From Syntrophales bacterium (lineage in GTDB: Bacteria; Desulfobacterota; Syntrophia; Syntrophales; CG2-30-49-12), in assembly GCA_030018935.1 (NCBI GenBank), contig JASEGZ010000009.1, forward strand, positions 1 through 51,962: a DNA stretch of 51,962 nucleotides. Direction: 5' to 3'. The notes beneath the pieces are model-generated. The model was not told where the DNA came from and ran no database searches. It saw only the letters and a program-made list of their open reading frames with translations. The first letter of the stretch is position 1. Every line of letters begins with the position of its first letter. This document shows positions 17,501-25,065 of the stretch, piece after piece. A program made the translations under genes and the position numbers.

Positions 17501-18900
17501 GGGGGCTTTCGTCCGCAAATGGCGATGTCTCCGATTGCCTCCATCTCAATTCCCATTGTTTCTTTGGCCGCTTCCTCGAGGAAAGACCCCGTCCCTGCGC
17601 TGCAGGCATCGTTCATGGCGTAGTCCGAAGGCACCCCATTCCTTATATAGGTATATTTTGCATCCTGCCCGCCAATCTCGAAGATAGTGTCCACTTCCCG
17701 GTTAAAAAACAGCGCCCCCGTGGCATGGGCAATAATCTCATTGACGATTCCCTCGGTCATGGCGTGCAATCCCGCTATCTGCCTGCCGGAACCGGTTACC
17801 CCAAGACCAACAATACATATTTTATCTTTCAGGTCGCCGAGCTGGGCATGGAGACTGGCGTAACATTCTCTCGATGCCTGTACAGGATTACCCTTCGTCC
17901 TCAAATACACGGAAGTTAGGATCCTGTCGTCTTCAATCCTCAGCAGGACAGCCTTCGTGGTGGTTGATCCCACATCGAGTCCCAAAATACAGCGGTCACC
18001 CTCCCTTACGACCCCCCTTTCCATGGTCTTGAAATCCACCATGTCTTGAAAATCCTGCAGAGGAGGAAGATAGGAAAAAGACCCCCCTTCCTTTCGGAAA
18101 AGTCTTTCCCGTGGAGGGATGGGTACTGTTTCATGATTCAGGGCCCATATGGCGGCGCCGAGTGCCTCGAAATAAGGCGCCTCTTTCGGCACGGTTAAAT
18201 TTCTGATTTCCCTTTTCAGACAGTCAATCAGAACGGGGTTCTGGGCGGTACCACCGACAATCATAATATTGTTGCGGGGGACATGCTTCATCACCTCCAG
18301 TATCTTGCCGGCCATCATCTCACATAATCCGGCGGCAATCCGTCCCTTCGGCACCCCCTTATTTGTTGCATGCGTACAATCACTCTTGCAGAAAACGCTG
18401 CAGCGCCCGGAAACCTTGTAGGGTTTCTCCTCGCGGGCAAAATGAATCGCCTCCGCAAGGGAGATGCCTATCCTCCGGATCTGCTGCATAAAAAACTCTC
18501 CTGTCCCTGAAGCACATTTGTTGCCCGTCTGAACAGAGCAGATTCTTCCATCCTTCCCCAGGACGTAAACGAGAAATGTTTCCCCTCCGGCGCTTACAAC
18601 GGCATCGAGGTAGTTTCCATCGCTGTTTAGATGTGAAAGGGCAGATTCCACCGCTTCCGCCTCTGGGATAGAGGAAAGATTAAGCGCATGCCTGAACTTT
18701 CTACCCGTGACGGCCACCCGGGAAAAGCTGTCCCCGGGTAAATTTCTGAACACTTCAAGGATGGCCTCTCGTGGGTTCCCGTCATGAGACCCTATTTGTG
18801 TAAATATTGTTTGGATATGACCATCTCTTTCCCTTTCGATTACAACGGCGGACAGGGTTGTGGCGCCTATGCATATCCCGAGACTTTTCACTTCCTTCAC
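14581..18900 (-). CDS. Giant acyl-CoA dehydratase/benzoyl-CoA reductase activase-related protein (BadF/BadG/BcrA/BcrD + DUF2229 + HgdB-like)
   Basis: 1439 aa with several modules. Residues about 5-255 are a first ASKHA ATPase domain (IGATTLSAVV, NKCASGTGEFF) with Cys167, Cys171 and Cys175 as probable cluster ligands. Residues about 305-580 are a second one (ILGLDVGSTTTKAVLL, IGGQDAKY, NDACSAGTGSFLEEA, FMQGGVCYN). A DUF2229 region follows (AFVSEAN, PFCYPAEIAHGFL), then a C-terminal HgdB/benzoyl-CoA-reductase-like part with Cys in KECLPLLLTVGSL and FGCMPNRLSEA. HgdC-type activases use ATP to drive a low-potential electron into a CoA-ester dehydratase or reductase. Giant fused proteins of this architecture occur in many anaerobes, with no settled function known to me. 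A flavodoxin gene directly upstream could be the electron donor. No catalytic dehydratase or reductase subunit is adjacent. Confidence 0.85.
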   Translation of the reverse strand: MKEVKSLGICIGATTLSAVVIERERDGHIQTIFTQIGSHDGNPREAILEVFRNLPGDSFSRVAVTGRKFRHALNLSSIPEAEAVESALSHLNSDGNYLDAVVSAGGETFLVYVLGKDGRICSVQTGNKCASGTGEFFMQQIRRIGISLAEAIHFAREEKPYKVSGRCSVFCKSDCTHATNKGVPKGRIAAGLCEMMAGKILEVMKHVPRNNIMIVGGTAQNPVLIDCLKREIRNLTVPKEAPYFEALGAAIWALNHETVPIPPRERLFRKEGGSFSYLPPLQDFQDMVDFKTMERGVVREGDRCILGLDVGSTTTKAVLLRIEDDRILTSVYLRTKGNPVQASRECYASLHAQLGDLKDKICIVGLGVTGSGRQIAGLHAMTEGIVNEIIAHATGALFFNREVDTIFEIGGQDAKYTYIRNGVPSDYAMNDACSAGTGSFLEEAAKETMGIEMEAIGDIAICGRKPPNFNDQCAAFISSDIKNASHEGMTREDIVAGLVYSICMNYNNRVKGNRPVGNNIFMQGGVCYNQAVPIAMASLTGKRIVVPPEAGLMGAFGVALEIKRRMQLNLVEEREFSLKTLKDRTIEYEKPFICPGGKKKCDRKCEIARIRIEGKTYPFGGACNRWYNLRFNIHVDAEKLDLVRNRENLIFRKYVPPSEEPGGHSKTIGINKSFLVNTYYPLYHHFFSRLGFRVLLPEASEQEGVDRARAPFCYPAEIAHGFLSHLLKRKPDYLFLPQLKGMYAERGYRHSTTCPLLQGEPYYLTSAFKDQETFREMLSKKRVLKPVIDFSRGYEAAGDVFTVMAGKLGCGRKKAHHAFAEALKVRRRVTEEMKEVGLEFLRELEREPERYAAVIFGRSYNAFVSEANMGIPQKFASRGVAAIPFDFLPFSEEAVEDGMYWSAGQVILKGARFVERHPQLFGCYMTNFSCGPDSFLVGYFRTIMGRKPFLILELDSHVADAGLETRIEAFMDIIKNYRELSRKSLYTPVPAAPARAYFDPGKQVFIDVKGREYPFAHPHVHLVFPSMGRLTTKTTSAVFRSMGIRATAFPAANEEALKLGRGNTSCKECLPLLLTVGSLLKYLQSRETDDELLVYFMPGASGPCRFGQYYYFIRDLISRAGIEDVALFSLNAENSYTGFGGNDFTLKLWSAIVISDIMQDIYSLLLVNARDREAALAAYENECRRIIEALERSPDFKDLKKALLTVADNLQAIPVKRHPRDTPTVLVAGEIFVRHDDISRQFLVEKLAEQGLATKVSSLMEWVYYTDWCYLRNLGGNTPNLRERLSLFLRSRWMKSYERAFKKIMARSNLLPYRMEVVDHLISNVRHLINPELVGEAILTIGSAVTEILNPYCGVIAIGPFGCMPNRLSEAILTREMSADWSSPASGKHRRDAGNLLKNVRELPFLAIESDGNPFPQIITAKLEVFLLQAARVHREMRG

Positions 18901-18952
18901 CCTATTTCATTGTCCTTTGTGTCTCTTTGAGACATGAATATTTTGTTTTATG

Positions 18953-19435
18953 TTAGCCCTTCAATTTTTTGACCAGCAGTGCCACCCTCTTTCCTAATTT
19001 TGCCGCATTGTCGGCCGCATGGTTATCCGGCGCTCCGACACAGGAAACACCGTAATGACCGGTTGCATCTAAGGGGTCCCCTACGATAATCATACCATAG
19101 ATCAGAAAGGCGTGGATGATCGTCATCATGGTCGTCTCTTTTCCGCCGGAAGGATCGCCGGACGTTGCAAAGGCGGCGCCTATCTTATCTTCCATGTTCT
19201 TGCGGATGCCAACATATTTATCGAAAACCGCCTTCATTTCTGCCGCCATTCCTCCAAAATAAACGGGCGAACCAGCGATAATGCCGTCAGAAGTTATAAA
19301 ATCCTCTTTCGTCACTTCAGATATCGGCTTTAGAAGACAGGCTACATTTTCAACTCCCTTGACACCCCTGGCGATTTCTTCGGCCAATTTCCTGGTATGT
19401 CCCGATTTGGAGTAATACATCACTAAAACCTGCAT
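18953..19435 (-). CDS. Flavodoxin/NAD(P)H:quinone oxidoreductase-like FMN protein
   Basis: 160-aa flavodoxin-fold protein. The FMN phosphate loop is YYSKSGHTRKLAEEI at the N-terminus; SPVYFGGMAAEMKAVFDKY and FATSGDPSGGKETTM are the further flavin-contact loops seen in WrbA-like and FMN-reductase-like proteins. I chose the ATG at 19435, which has GGAGG 10 bases upstream; a longer frame starting at 19513 lacks support. It is 52 bp upstream of the 1439-aa activase and likely in one transcript with it. It could deliver electrons to the activase, or act as a quinone reductase. Confidence 0.8.
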   Translation of the reverse strand: MQVLVMYYSKSGHTRKLAEEIARGVKGVENVACLLKPISEVTKEDFITSDGIIAGSPVYFGGMAAEMKAVFDKYVGIRKNMEDKIGAAFATSGDPSGGKETTMMTIIHAFLIYGMIIVGDPLDATGHYGVSCVGAPDNHAADNAAKLGKRVALLVKKLKG

Positions 19436-19660
19436 GATTTGTATACCTCCCTGGATAAATTTTTTCTCTAAATCTTTGCCCTGAAGATACCCTTCTCTAC
19501 GCTCTTTCTTCAATGAACCTCATAATCGAAAATCATACACAACTTCCGTGTACCTGGCAATCTAATTTTAGGTTGGTGATGCTTCGGATACTTTCGCTGC
19601 ATTTAATCAATCACGGACTTGTACCCTTTATTATCCTTATACAGACAGCCCTTTATTATT

Positions 19661-19759
19661 ATCCTTTGACAAATAGTCTTCCTTTCTGTAATATCTTTTG
19701 GCAAAAGAAGTAAGTTCCTGCTAAGCGTAATGGGTTTGTAAGTATAATAAAGGTAAGCG
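19661..19759 (+). repeat. ~100-bp direct repeat, left copy
   Basis: This stretch repeats at 23458-23558 in the same orientation with about 90% identity; shared blocks include CTTCCTTTCTGTAATATCTT and AGTAAGTTCCTGCTAAGCGT. The two copies bracket a 3.7-kb block. After the left copy comes a variant of a second repeat (GATAGCTGAATGCTT, near 19790-19806) that also follows the right copy near 23680. Apart from this, 19436-19817 holds no recognised gene. Confidence 0.85.
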
Positions 19760-19817
19760 TATCATCCTGTTTCAACTGAAGACTGGAGGGTGATAGCTGA
19801 ATGCTTACAGCGAGGAC

Positions 19818-19979
19818 ATGGGTAAACTTTTGGTTATCAACAAAGCTACTGGTGAACAAAGAGAGCTTCCCTTAAAGGAGTTTCCCATGACCACGAGTGG
19901 CAAGGTGAAAGAGGTAGATTTGAGGAAAAGAGGAAGGAAAATATTTGACCAACCGGAAGAGAAGGGGTCTATTTCTTGA
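19818..19979 (+). pseudogene. C-terminal relic of an AMP-dependent acyl-CoA synthetase
   Basis: A 53-codon frame ends with ELPLKEFPMTTSGKVKEVDL. The TTSGKVKEVDLR part matches the C-terminal motif of acyl-CoA synthetases (TxxGKxxxxxLR, where the Lys is catalytic). Only this tail is left; an intact enzyme has about 500 or more residues. A CGAGG lies upstream of ATG 19818, but translation of the relic is doubtful. It lies between an intergenic repeat and the next gene, inside the block flanked by ~100-bp direct repeats. Confidence 0.55.
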
Positions 19980-20057
19980 GACCATCTTTACACGAATATA
20001 AGCTCCAAAAAACCTTTAATTTGCAATGAAAAGCGACTGTTAAATTAGGAAGTTGTC

Positions 20058-20504
20058 ATGGACTCGTTGAAAGAAGTTGAGGTGAATACTGCGAGGGATG
20101 CACTGGCACTCCTGAGCCGTATGGTTTATAAAAAGTATGGTGATGAGGTTTTGCCTCTTATAGGGGAGGTGTGCTGTAAGTTGGGAAGGGCTATTGGAAA
20201 CCAAATGAGAAAAAATTTGGGTTCCTTTGACCTCAAGAGTGTTGGCAATGCATTTTGGGAAAGTGCCAGACGGCGTAAAAGTCCGGTAACACTACTCGAA
20301 CTCACAGAAAAGAGGATTAGGGTAAAAAGTGAACGGTGCGCATTGGGCTTGGCTGGCGCCGGTCGTCCCATATGTGAGGCTATGATGAATATGGATATAG
20401 GGATCTTTGAAGCGGCTACAGGGGAAGAAATTGATCTCTCTATCTTGAAGACAGTAGCAGCTGGCGACGAATGTTGTGACGTAATATTTACTTTAAAGGG
20501 TTAG
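20058..20504 (+). CDS. Small protein, possibly ATC-hydrolase/V4R-like
   Basis: 148 aa, soluble, with two adjacent Cys near the end (AGDECCDVIFTL). This ending resembles L-2-amino-thiazoline-4-carboxylate hydrolase-like and 4-vinyl-reductase-like small domains, where a GDxCC(E/D) motif closes the protein. The N-terminal helices (ALALLSRMVYKKYGDEVLPL, then GRAIGNQMRK) also fit that type. Function is unknown, and family membership is a guess from a short motif. It is 17 bp upstream of the broken crotonase gene and seems to be in one operon with it and the flavoprotein that follows. AGGAAG precedes the ATG. Confidence 0.5.
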   Translation: MDSLKEVEVNTARDALALLSRMVYKKYGDEVLPLIGEVCCKLGRAIGNQMRKNLGSFDLKSVGNAFWESARRRKSPVTLLELTEKRIRVKSERCALGLAGAGRPICEAMMNMDIGIFEAATGEEIDLSILKTVAAGDECCDVIFTLKG

Positions 20505-20521
20505 TGCCGAGGAGGTGATTT

Positions 20522-21317
20522 ATGTCGTTAGTTATCTATGAGAAGAAGGGTAAGATCGCCCATATTACCCTGAATCGTCCTGAGAAGTTGAACGCCCTGA
20601 ATCCTGAGCTTGTCAGTGAGTTAGCGAAGACCTGGGTGGATTTCAGGGACGATGATGACGTGTGGGTGGGTGTACTCACAGGCGCGGGGAGGGCATTTTG
20701 CGCCGGGGTTGATATCGCATCGGACGTAGAGATGTTGGAGGCGATGAAGGGCAATCCTCCGTCAAGGGTGATCTCTTGGGAGAAAGAGGCGCCTGTTTGG
20801 CGTGCATCTCCTGCACGCTATGATGTCTCGAAACCCATTATTGCGGCCATCAACGGATATTGTCTTGGTGGAGGTTTGTGACTGGCGTTGGATAAGCGAT
20901 ATAAGGATTGCTGTTGAGAGCGCTCAATTTGGGGTACCGGAGCCGAGGTTGGGCATGCCGGCGACCTTTACCGCGCTTCTCCAGCGCTATATCCCCCGAG
21001 GGGTTGCCTATGAAATGCTCCTTACCACTGATAGAATCAGCGTTCAGAGGGCCTACGAGGTGGGGCTGGTGAACCGAATAGTTTCCACTGATAAGCTTCT
21101 CCCTACGGCAACGGAGATGGCGGAGAGGATGTGTCAAAATAGTCCTCTCGCAATAAGGGTAGTAAAAGAGCTGCTTCGGAGAGGCGAGGATATGAGCCGC
21201 CCTGATGCCATGTCTCTAACAGACCATGCAATTCATAGCCTGATGCGCACTGAGGACATAATGGAGGGTTTTAAAGCCTTCGTGGAGAAGAGGTCACCTA
21301 CCTGGAAAGAGAGATAG
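20522..21317 (+). pseudogene. Enoyl-CoA hydratase (crotonase) with in-frame stop and frameshift
   Basis: The first frame (20522-20881) encodes the N-terminal part of a crotonase: IAHITLNRPEKLNALNP, GAGRAFCAGVDI and INGYCLGGGL. It then meets TGA at the place where relatives have Glu (GGGLELAL). The bases after the TGA still read LAL in the same frame. Between about 20890 and 20900 the frame slips by one and the rest of the protein continues: SDIRIAVESAQFGVPE, RAYEVGLVNRIV and the usual end FKAFVEKRSP. Joined, the product would be about 263 aa, a full-length crotonase. Two separate lesions make a real pseudogene more likely than one sequencing error. GAGGAGGTG precedes the ATG. An intact paralogue lies at 22371-23162. 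Confidence 0.8.
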
Positions 21318-21403
21318 CGCTCATTTTTAAACCTAGGGCAGGTCCATGACTTCCCTATCTTATACTCTGTGAAGAGTGAATGTACCATTGAAAAGGAGTT
21401 TTT

Positions 21404-22345
21404 ATGAAAAACAGGATCACCGAGATATTGGGTTCTAAATACCCGATTATCTTAGGGGCGATGCGGTTTATTACCCTTGCTGAAATGGCGGCTGCCATGT
21501 CCAACGCTGGGGGCTTTGGTTTAATTGCTGCTTCAGGAATGGAAGCAGAGCCTTTGAGAAAACAGATTAGGAAAGCCCGTGAATTGACGGACGAACCCAT
21601 CGGCATAAATATCCCCGTATACAGACCCAATGCCTTTGATGCCCTGGAGATAGCTATTGAAGAGGGGATAAAGACAATTACTACCTCTGCCGGGGATGCG
21701 GCCAAACTCATAAAGAGGATTAAAGAGGCAGGGATTAAGGTATTGCACGTGGCCCCTACAGTAGACATGGCGAAGAAGGCAGAGGATGCGGGGGTAGACG
21801 CTGTTATTGCCGTAGGAACGGAAGCAGGCGGACACGTGGGACATGATGAGGTGAGCACATTGGCTCTCATACCACAGGCAGTAGATGCGGTGAAAATACC
21901 GGTCGTTGCAGCAGGGGGTATAGGTGATGCACGGGGTTGGGTAGCGGTGCACGCCTTAGGTGCAGAGGGGATTCAGATGGGGACCCGTTTTCTTGCTACA
22001 AAGGAGTGTCCAATCTCTGATGTGTACAAGCAGGCGATCCTGGCCGCCAAAGATAATAGCACTATGATCGCAGCAAAAAAGGGCTTCCCCCTCAGGACGC
22101 TGAAAAATAAAGGAGTTATGGCTATCCGTGAATTGGAGGAAAGAGGAGCAAGCCAAAAGGAAATCAATGCTTTTGTAGACAAACTCGGCAATGAGTATAG
22201 AGATGATCCGGATAATATGCTCATGGTAGCAGGACAGATAGCTGGATTGATAAGGGAGGTTATGAGCATTGATGAGCTTATTAGACAGATGGTTGAAGAA
22301 GCCAAGGGATTATCTTCAGAGCTGGCTAGAACCTTTTGTTCATAG
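21404..22345 (+). CDS. Nitronate monooxygenase/FabK-like FMN-dependent TIM-barrel protein
   Basis: 313-aa protein of the 2-nitropropane dioxygenase-like family. Visible are the start YPIILGAMRFITLAEMAAA and GGFGLIAASGM, then AVGTEAGGHVGHDEVSTLAL, where the His is typical of the nitronate monooxygenase active site. VVAAGGIGDARG and GIQMGTRFLATKE form the FMN phosphate-binding part. Relatives oxidise alkyl nitronates or, as FabK, reduce enoyl-ACP; many in anaerobes sit beside acyl-CoA genes and may be enoyl-CoA reductases or dehydrogenases. The position between two crotonase genes favours an acyl-CoA role here, but that is inference. GGAG lies upstream of the start. Confidence 0.78.
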   Translation: MKNRITEILGSKYPIILGAMRFITLAEMAAAMSNAGGFGLIAASGMEAEPLRKQIRKARELTDEPIGINIPVYRPNAFDALEIAIEEGIKTITTSAGDAAKLIKRIKEAGIKVLHVAPTVDMAKKAEDAGVDAVIAVGTEAGGHVGHDEVSTLALIPQAVDAVKIPVVAAGGIGDARGWVAVHALGAEGIQMGTRFLATKECPISDVYKQAILAAKDNSTMIAAKKGFPLRTLKNKGVMAIRELEERGASQKEINAFVDKLGNEYRDDPDNMLMVAGQIAGLIREVMSIDELIRQMVEEAKGLSSELARTFCS

Positions 22346-22370
22346 GTTACTATAAAAACAGGGGGTAGAA

Positions 22371-23162
22371 ATGGAATGGGAATTCGTGTTATTTGAAAAG
22401 GAGGGCGGTGTTGGTACGATCACTTTAAATCGCCCTGAGAAATACAATGCCTTAGGCGGCAATATGCGACAGGAGATACTGGAAGCCCTTGAACTTGCCT
22501 GTTCGGATAGTGATGTAAGGGTTATAATTTTTACAGGAGCGGGGAAGGCATTTTGCGCAGGCGGCGATGTGGATGAATTTGTTTCTGAGAGCACAAAGGC
22601 CATTTCGAAGACTGCTACCAATGAACGACCTGCTATGAGTAAGATCGTTCTGTTAATCAATTCTGTAGAAAAACCGGTTATTGCCTCTGTCAATGGGGTG
22701 GCTGCAGGTGGTGGGTGCAACCTTGCCCTTTCGTGTGATATCCGGATTGCAAGTGACCGTGCCAGATTTTCCGAGGTATTTGTTAAGCGGGGAGTCCATC
22801 CGGATTGGGGAGGTGTATGGTTTTTGCCGAGGCTGGTTGGCTACGCCAAAGCAGCGGAATTGATCTTCACCGGGGATATAATAGACGCTGAAGAAGCGTT
22901 GCGAATTGGTATGGTTAATAGGATAGTGCCCCATGATGAACTTCCTCAGGCAACAAAGGAACTGGCCCAGAAGATCGCAAAAAACGCCCCGATACCAATA
23001 GCCCTGGCAAAGAGAGGCCTTCAGAATTTTTATAAGATGGACCTGGCCCAGGCAGTGGATTATGAAGTGATGACTCTCAGTGTGTGCTGGAACAGTGAAG
23101 ATAGGGTTGAGGGTATGAAGTCTTTTGTTGAGAAACGGGATCCAGTTTTTAGAGGGAGATAA
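22371..23162 (+). CDS. Enoyl-CoA hydratase/isomerase (crotonase) family protein
   Basis: 263 aa, full-length crotonase. The N-terminal VGTITLNRPEKYNALGG, first oxyanion-hole loop GAGKAFCAGGDVDE and second loop VNGVAAGGGCNLALSCDIRIA are clear. The segment where ECH-1 has its second catalytic Glu reads GVHPDWGGVWFLPRLVG, with Asp in this place, as in isomerase- or PaaG-like members; simple hydration is therefore not certain. The end FVEKRDPVFRG is usual. It lies 26 bp after the flavoprotein gene and is the last gene of the run that begins at 20058. It probably acts on an enoyl-CoA in fatty or aromatic acid breakdown. Confidence 0.85.
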   Translation: MEWEFVLFEKEGGVGTITLNRPEKYNALGGNMRQEILEALELACSDSDVRVIIFTGAGKAFCAGGDVDEFVSESTKAISKTATNERPAMSKIVLLINSVEKPVIASVNGVAAGGGCNLALSCDIRIASDRARFSEVFVKRGVHPDWGGVWFLPRLVGYAKAAELIFTGDIIDAEEALRIGMVNRIVPHDELPQATKELAQKIAKNAPIPIALAKRGLQNFYKMDLAQAVDYEVMTLSVCWNSEDRVEGMKSFVEKRDPVFRGR

Positions 23163-23457
23163 TGCCAGTGGGAATACTGGCAAAAAAGGCTCCGCGCATT
23201 AACCCGCTGCTGCTGGCGACCCCTTGCCAAAACCTTTCCCACATCCATCCGGTAGATCTCTGCAACTCTTTTTACTATCGTAATGGGAAAGGCGATTGAA
23301 TATTACACGAAGGCATTTCCCAACCTAAAACACTATTTAATGAATCAATTACACTTGCAGAGGCTCTCCATGAAATGAAGGATTTTACCAGTCATGTAAG
23401 TGAGAGTGCCCATCCTGAACAACCAAGGTTGCCTAAGTCTTATGCTCAAAACATTAT
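23163..23457. other. Intergenic stretch without a recognised gene
   Basis: No gene with a start and ribosome-binding site is seen. One forward frame stays open from about 23313 into the repeat at 23458 (ITLAEALHEMKDFTSHV, later LTNSLPFCNIF) and ends shortly after. It has no good start and may be a decayed small gene. Confidence 0.4.
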
Positions 23458-23558
23458 ATCCTTGACAAACAGCCTTCCTTTCTGTAATATCTTTCGGCAA
23501 AAGAAGTAAGTTCCTGCTAAGCGTAATAGGCTTGTAAGTATAATATTTAAGGTAAGCG
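23458..23558 (+). repeat. ~100-bp direct repeat, right copy
   Basis: Second copy of the repeat at 19661-19759, same orientation. Both copies, translated, keep LTNSLPFCNIF-x-QKK and then a stop, so the repeat may derive from the end of a small gene. Confidence 0.85.
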
Positions 23559-23563
23559 ATCAG

Positions 23564-23695
23564 CTATCAGCGATCAGTAAGACAGGTCAAAACAAGAACT
23601 TACGTATTTTACAAGCATTCAGCCGTCAGCGATCAGTGCCCCCTGGCATCTTTTTGTTTTAGCTGAAAACTGGAGGCTGATAGCTGAATGCTTGC
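23564..23695 (+). repeat. Composite intergenic repeat upstream of fbp
   Basis: A 44-nt block at 23564-23607 (CTATCAGCGATCAGTAAGAC onward) recurs at 43530-43573 with one mismatch. A second block with CTGAAAACTGGAGGCTGATA and GCTGAATGCTT (about 23660-23694) recurs in part at 19775-19806 and 43638-43672. These are dispersed non-coding repeats ending about 30 bp before the fbp start. Confidence 0.75.
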
Positions 23696-23724
23696 ATAAA
23701 GATTGTTGTAGAGGGATAAAAATT

Positions 23725-24663
23725 ATGGGCGAGGGTATATCGGATTATACAAAATTTACCGTTGACCTGCGGCGGCAAATGTGGCTGGCCGGTGTAGAGG
23801 TAGAACTCCGGAGGCTTATATGGCAAATAGCCGTTACAGGAAAATACATCTCTGCCAAGATCCACGAATCAAACCGGAAACTGGCCGGTTTTAGAAATAT
23901 TTACGGGGAAGAGCAACTGTCCCTCGACAGAAGTGCCGACGAGATCCTCAGAAATCAACTTCAGTTTTCAGGATTTGTCCGGGAGTATAGCTCAGAGGAG
24001 GGTGATGCCGTTATAAAGATCGGCAAGGGTGACGAGAAATATTTCGTCACGGCGGATCCCCTTGATGGTTCTTCTCTCGTGGACAGTAATCTTTCCATCG
24101 GTACCATCATCGGCATTCATAAGGAGTCAATCTTTGCTGAAGGAAAAAAAACAATGGTAGCAGCTATGTATATCACGTATGGTCCCCTGATCACGATGGT
24201 ATATACGGCTGGCAAAGGGACCCATGAGTTTGTTTTAAACAGGGAAGGGGAATATGTCCTCTCTGAGGAAAATATCACCTTGAAGGAACGGGGGTCAATT
24301 TACTCTCTGGGGGGATTGAGGAAGGACTGGACGGCGGAACACCTGAGCTATGTGGAATATCTGGAAGAGGCGGGATACAAACTCCGTTACAGCGGGGGGT
24401 TTGTACCGGACATTAATCAGATTCTGATCAAAAAGGGCGGCATCTTTACCTATCCTGCATTAAAAAAGAGCCCCCGGGGGAAATTACGCCTCCTGTTTGA
24501 GCTTCAACCCGTTGCATTCATCGTTGAACAGGCTGGCGGATTAGCCACCGATGGCAAAGAAGACATCCTGTCCATTAAGGTAGAAGAGTTAAATCAGCGT
24601 TGTCCCATCTATATAGGAAGCCGTTTTGAGGTGGGAAAGGCAAAGGAATTCCTGGCTAAATGA
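23725..24663 (+). CDS. fbp: Fructose-1,6-bisphosphatase class I
   Basis: 312-aa enzyme hydrolysing fructose 1,6-bisphosphate to fructose 6-phosphate, an irreversible gluconeogenic step. The metal site is VTADPLDGSSLVDSNLSIGT. Further family segments are MVAAMYITYGPLITMVYT, YSLGGLRKDW, YSGGFVPDINQILIKKGG and the terminal FIVEQAGGLATDG. The length is close to the usual 320-340 aa. I chose ATG 23725, with AGAGGGA 9 bases upstream; a longer frame begins inside a repeat. It starts a forward run with the glycyl radical enzyme genes (gap 17 bp to the first small subunit) and a class II aldolase after them, so gluconeogenesis and the radical enzyme may be co-expressed. Confidence 0.93.
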   Translation: MGEGISDYTKFTVDLRRQMWLAGVEVELRRLIWQIAVTGKYISAKIHESNRKLAGFRNIYGEEQLSLDRSADEILRNQLQFSGFVREYSSEEGDAVIKIGKGDEKYFVTADPLDGSSLVDSNLSIGTIIGIHKESIFAEGKKTMVAAMYITYGPLITMVYTAGKGTHEFVLNREGEYVLSEENITLKERGSIYSLGGLRKDWTAEHLSYVEYLEEAGYKLRYSGGFVPDINQILIKKGGIFTYPALKKSPRGKLRLLFELQPVAFIVEQAGGLATDGKEDILSIKVEELNQRCPIYIGSRFEVGKAKEFLAK

Positions 24664-24680
24664 AAGGAGGGAATGAGATT

Positions 24681-24902
24681 ATGAGATGTGTTGAGTGCGA
24701 TTATGAGGCACCGGTTAGCAAGTTCCGTTATTTGTACAACGCTCGGGTGGACGATTCCATCAGCATGAGGCAATGTCCCAAGTGTATGGCGTGGCTTGCA
24801 GTTGATGAGTTAATGGGTGAGGCAAAACAGAAGGTAAATCCAGGAGACTCGCCATGGGGCAAGTCAGCTGGAATTGAAGATCTTGGAGCTGAGGTAAAGT
24901 GA
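24681..24902 (+). CDS. Small Fe-S subunit of fumarate-adding glycyl radical enzyme (BssC-position)
   Basis: 73 aa with two CxxC pairs: Cys3/Cys6 in MRCVECDYEAP and another pair in MRQCPKCMAWLAVDEL. Benzylsuccinate synthase and its relatives have two small subunits that each bind a HiPIP-like [4Fe-4S] cluster and are encoded on either side of the large subunit. This gene has that position and Cys pattern. I chose ATG 24681 because the AAAGGAGGG at 24662-24670 is its ribosome-binding site; an earlier ATG at 24660 lies before that site. The gap to the radical enzyme is 163 bp. It might otherwise be a rubredoxin-like or zinc-ribbon protein, but the context favours a subunit. Whether it is the beta- or gamma-type cannot be settled by eye. 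Confidence 0.68.
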   Translation: MRCVECDYEAPVSKFRYLYNARVDDSISMRQCPKCMAWLAVDELMGEAKQKVNPGDSPWGKSAGIEDLGAEVK

Positions 24903-25065
24903 GAAATTTTTCGCATGACCATATTTGAGGATTGTAAGAATTTTCCTCCCTTAAAGAAGACTCTTCAATTCAGAAGAATAACCGATCATACGGAATTGAC
25001 AGCGTAGGGCAATGGTTCAGGCATATTACAGGGGGGATAAACCTTAACCAAAGGAGGGTGATATT

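Noticed and set aside
14642-17919. Several long forward frames opposite the 1439-aa activase, up to 239 aa
   Set aside because: They have no recognisable domains and follow from the codon bias of the real gene on the other strand.
20879-20881. The TGA in the broken crotonase as a selenocysteine codon
   Set aside because: The position is a non-catalytic Glu in relatives and a frameshift follows within 20 bases, so decay is the simpler explanation.
24915-25007. A 30-codon ORF with CKNF between the first small subunit and the radical enzyme
   Set aside because: It has no ribosome-binding site and only one Cys, too few for a cluster. The CKNF match to the downstream subunit is four residues and may be chance.
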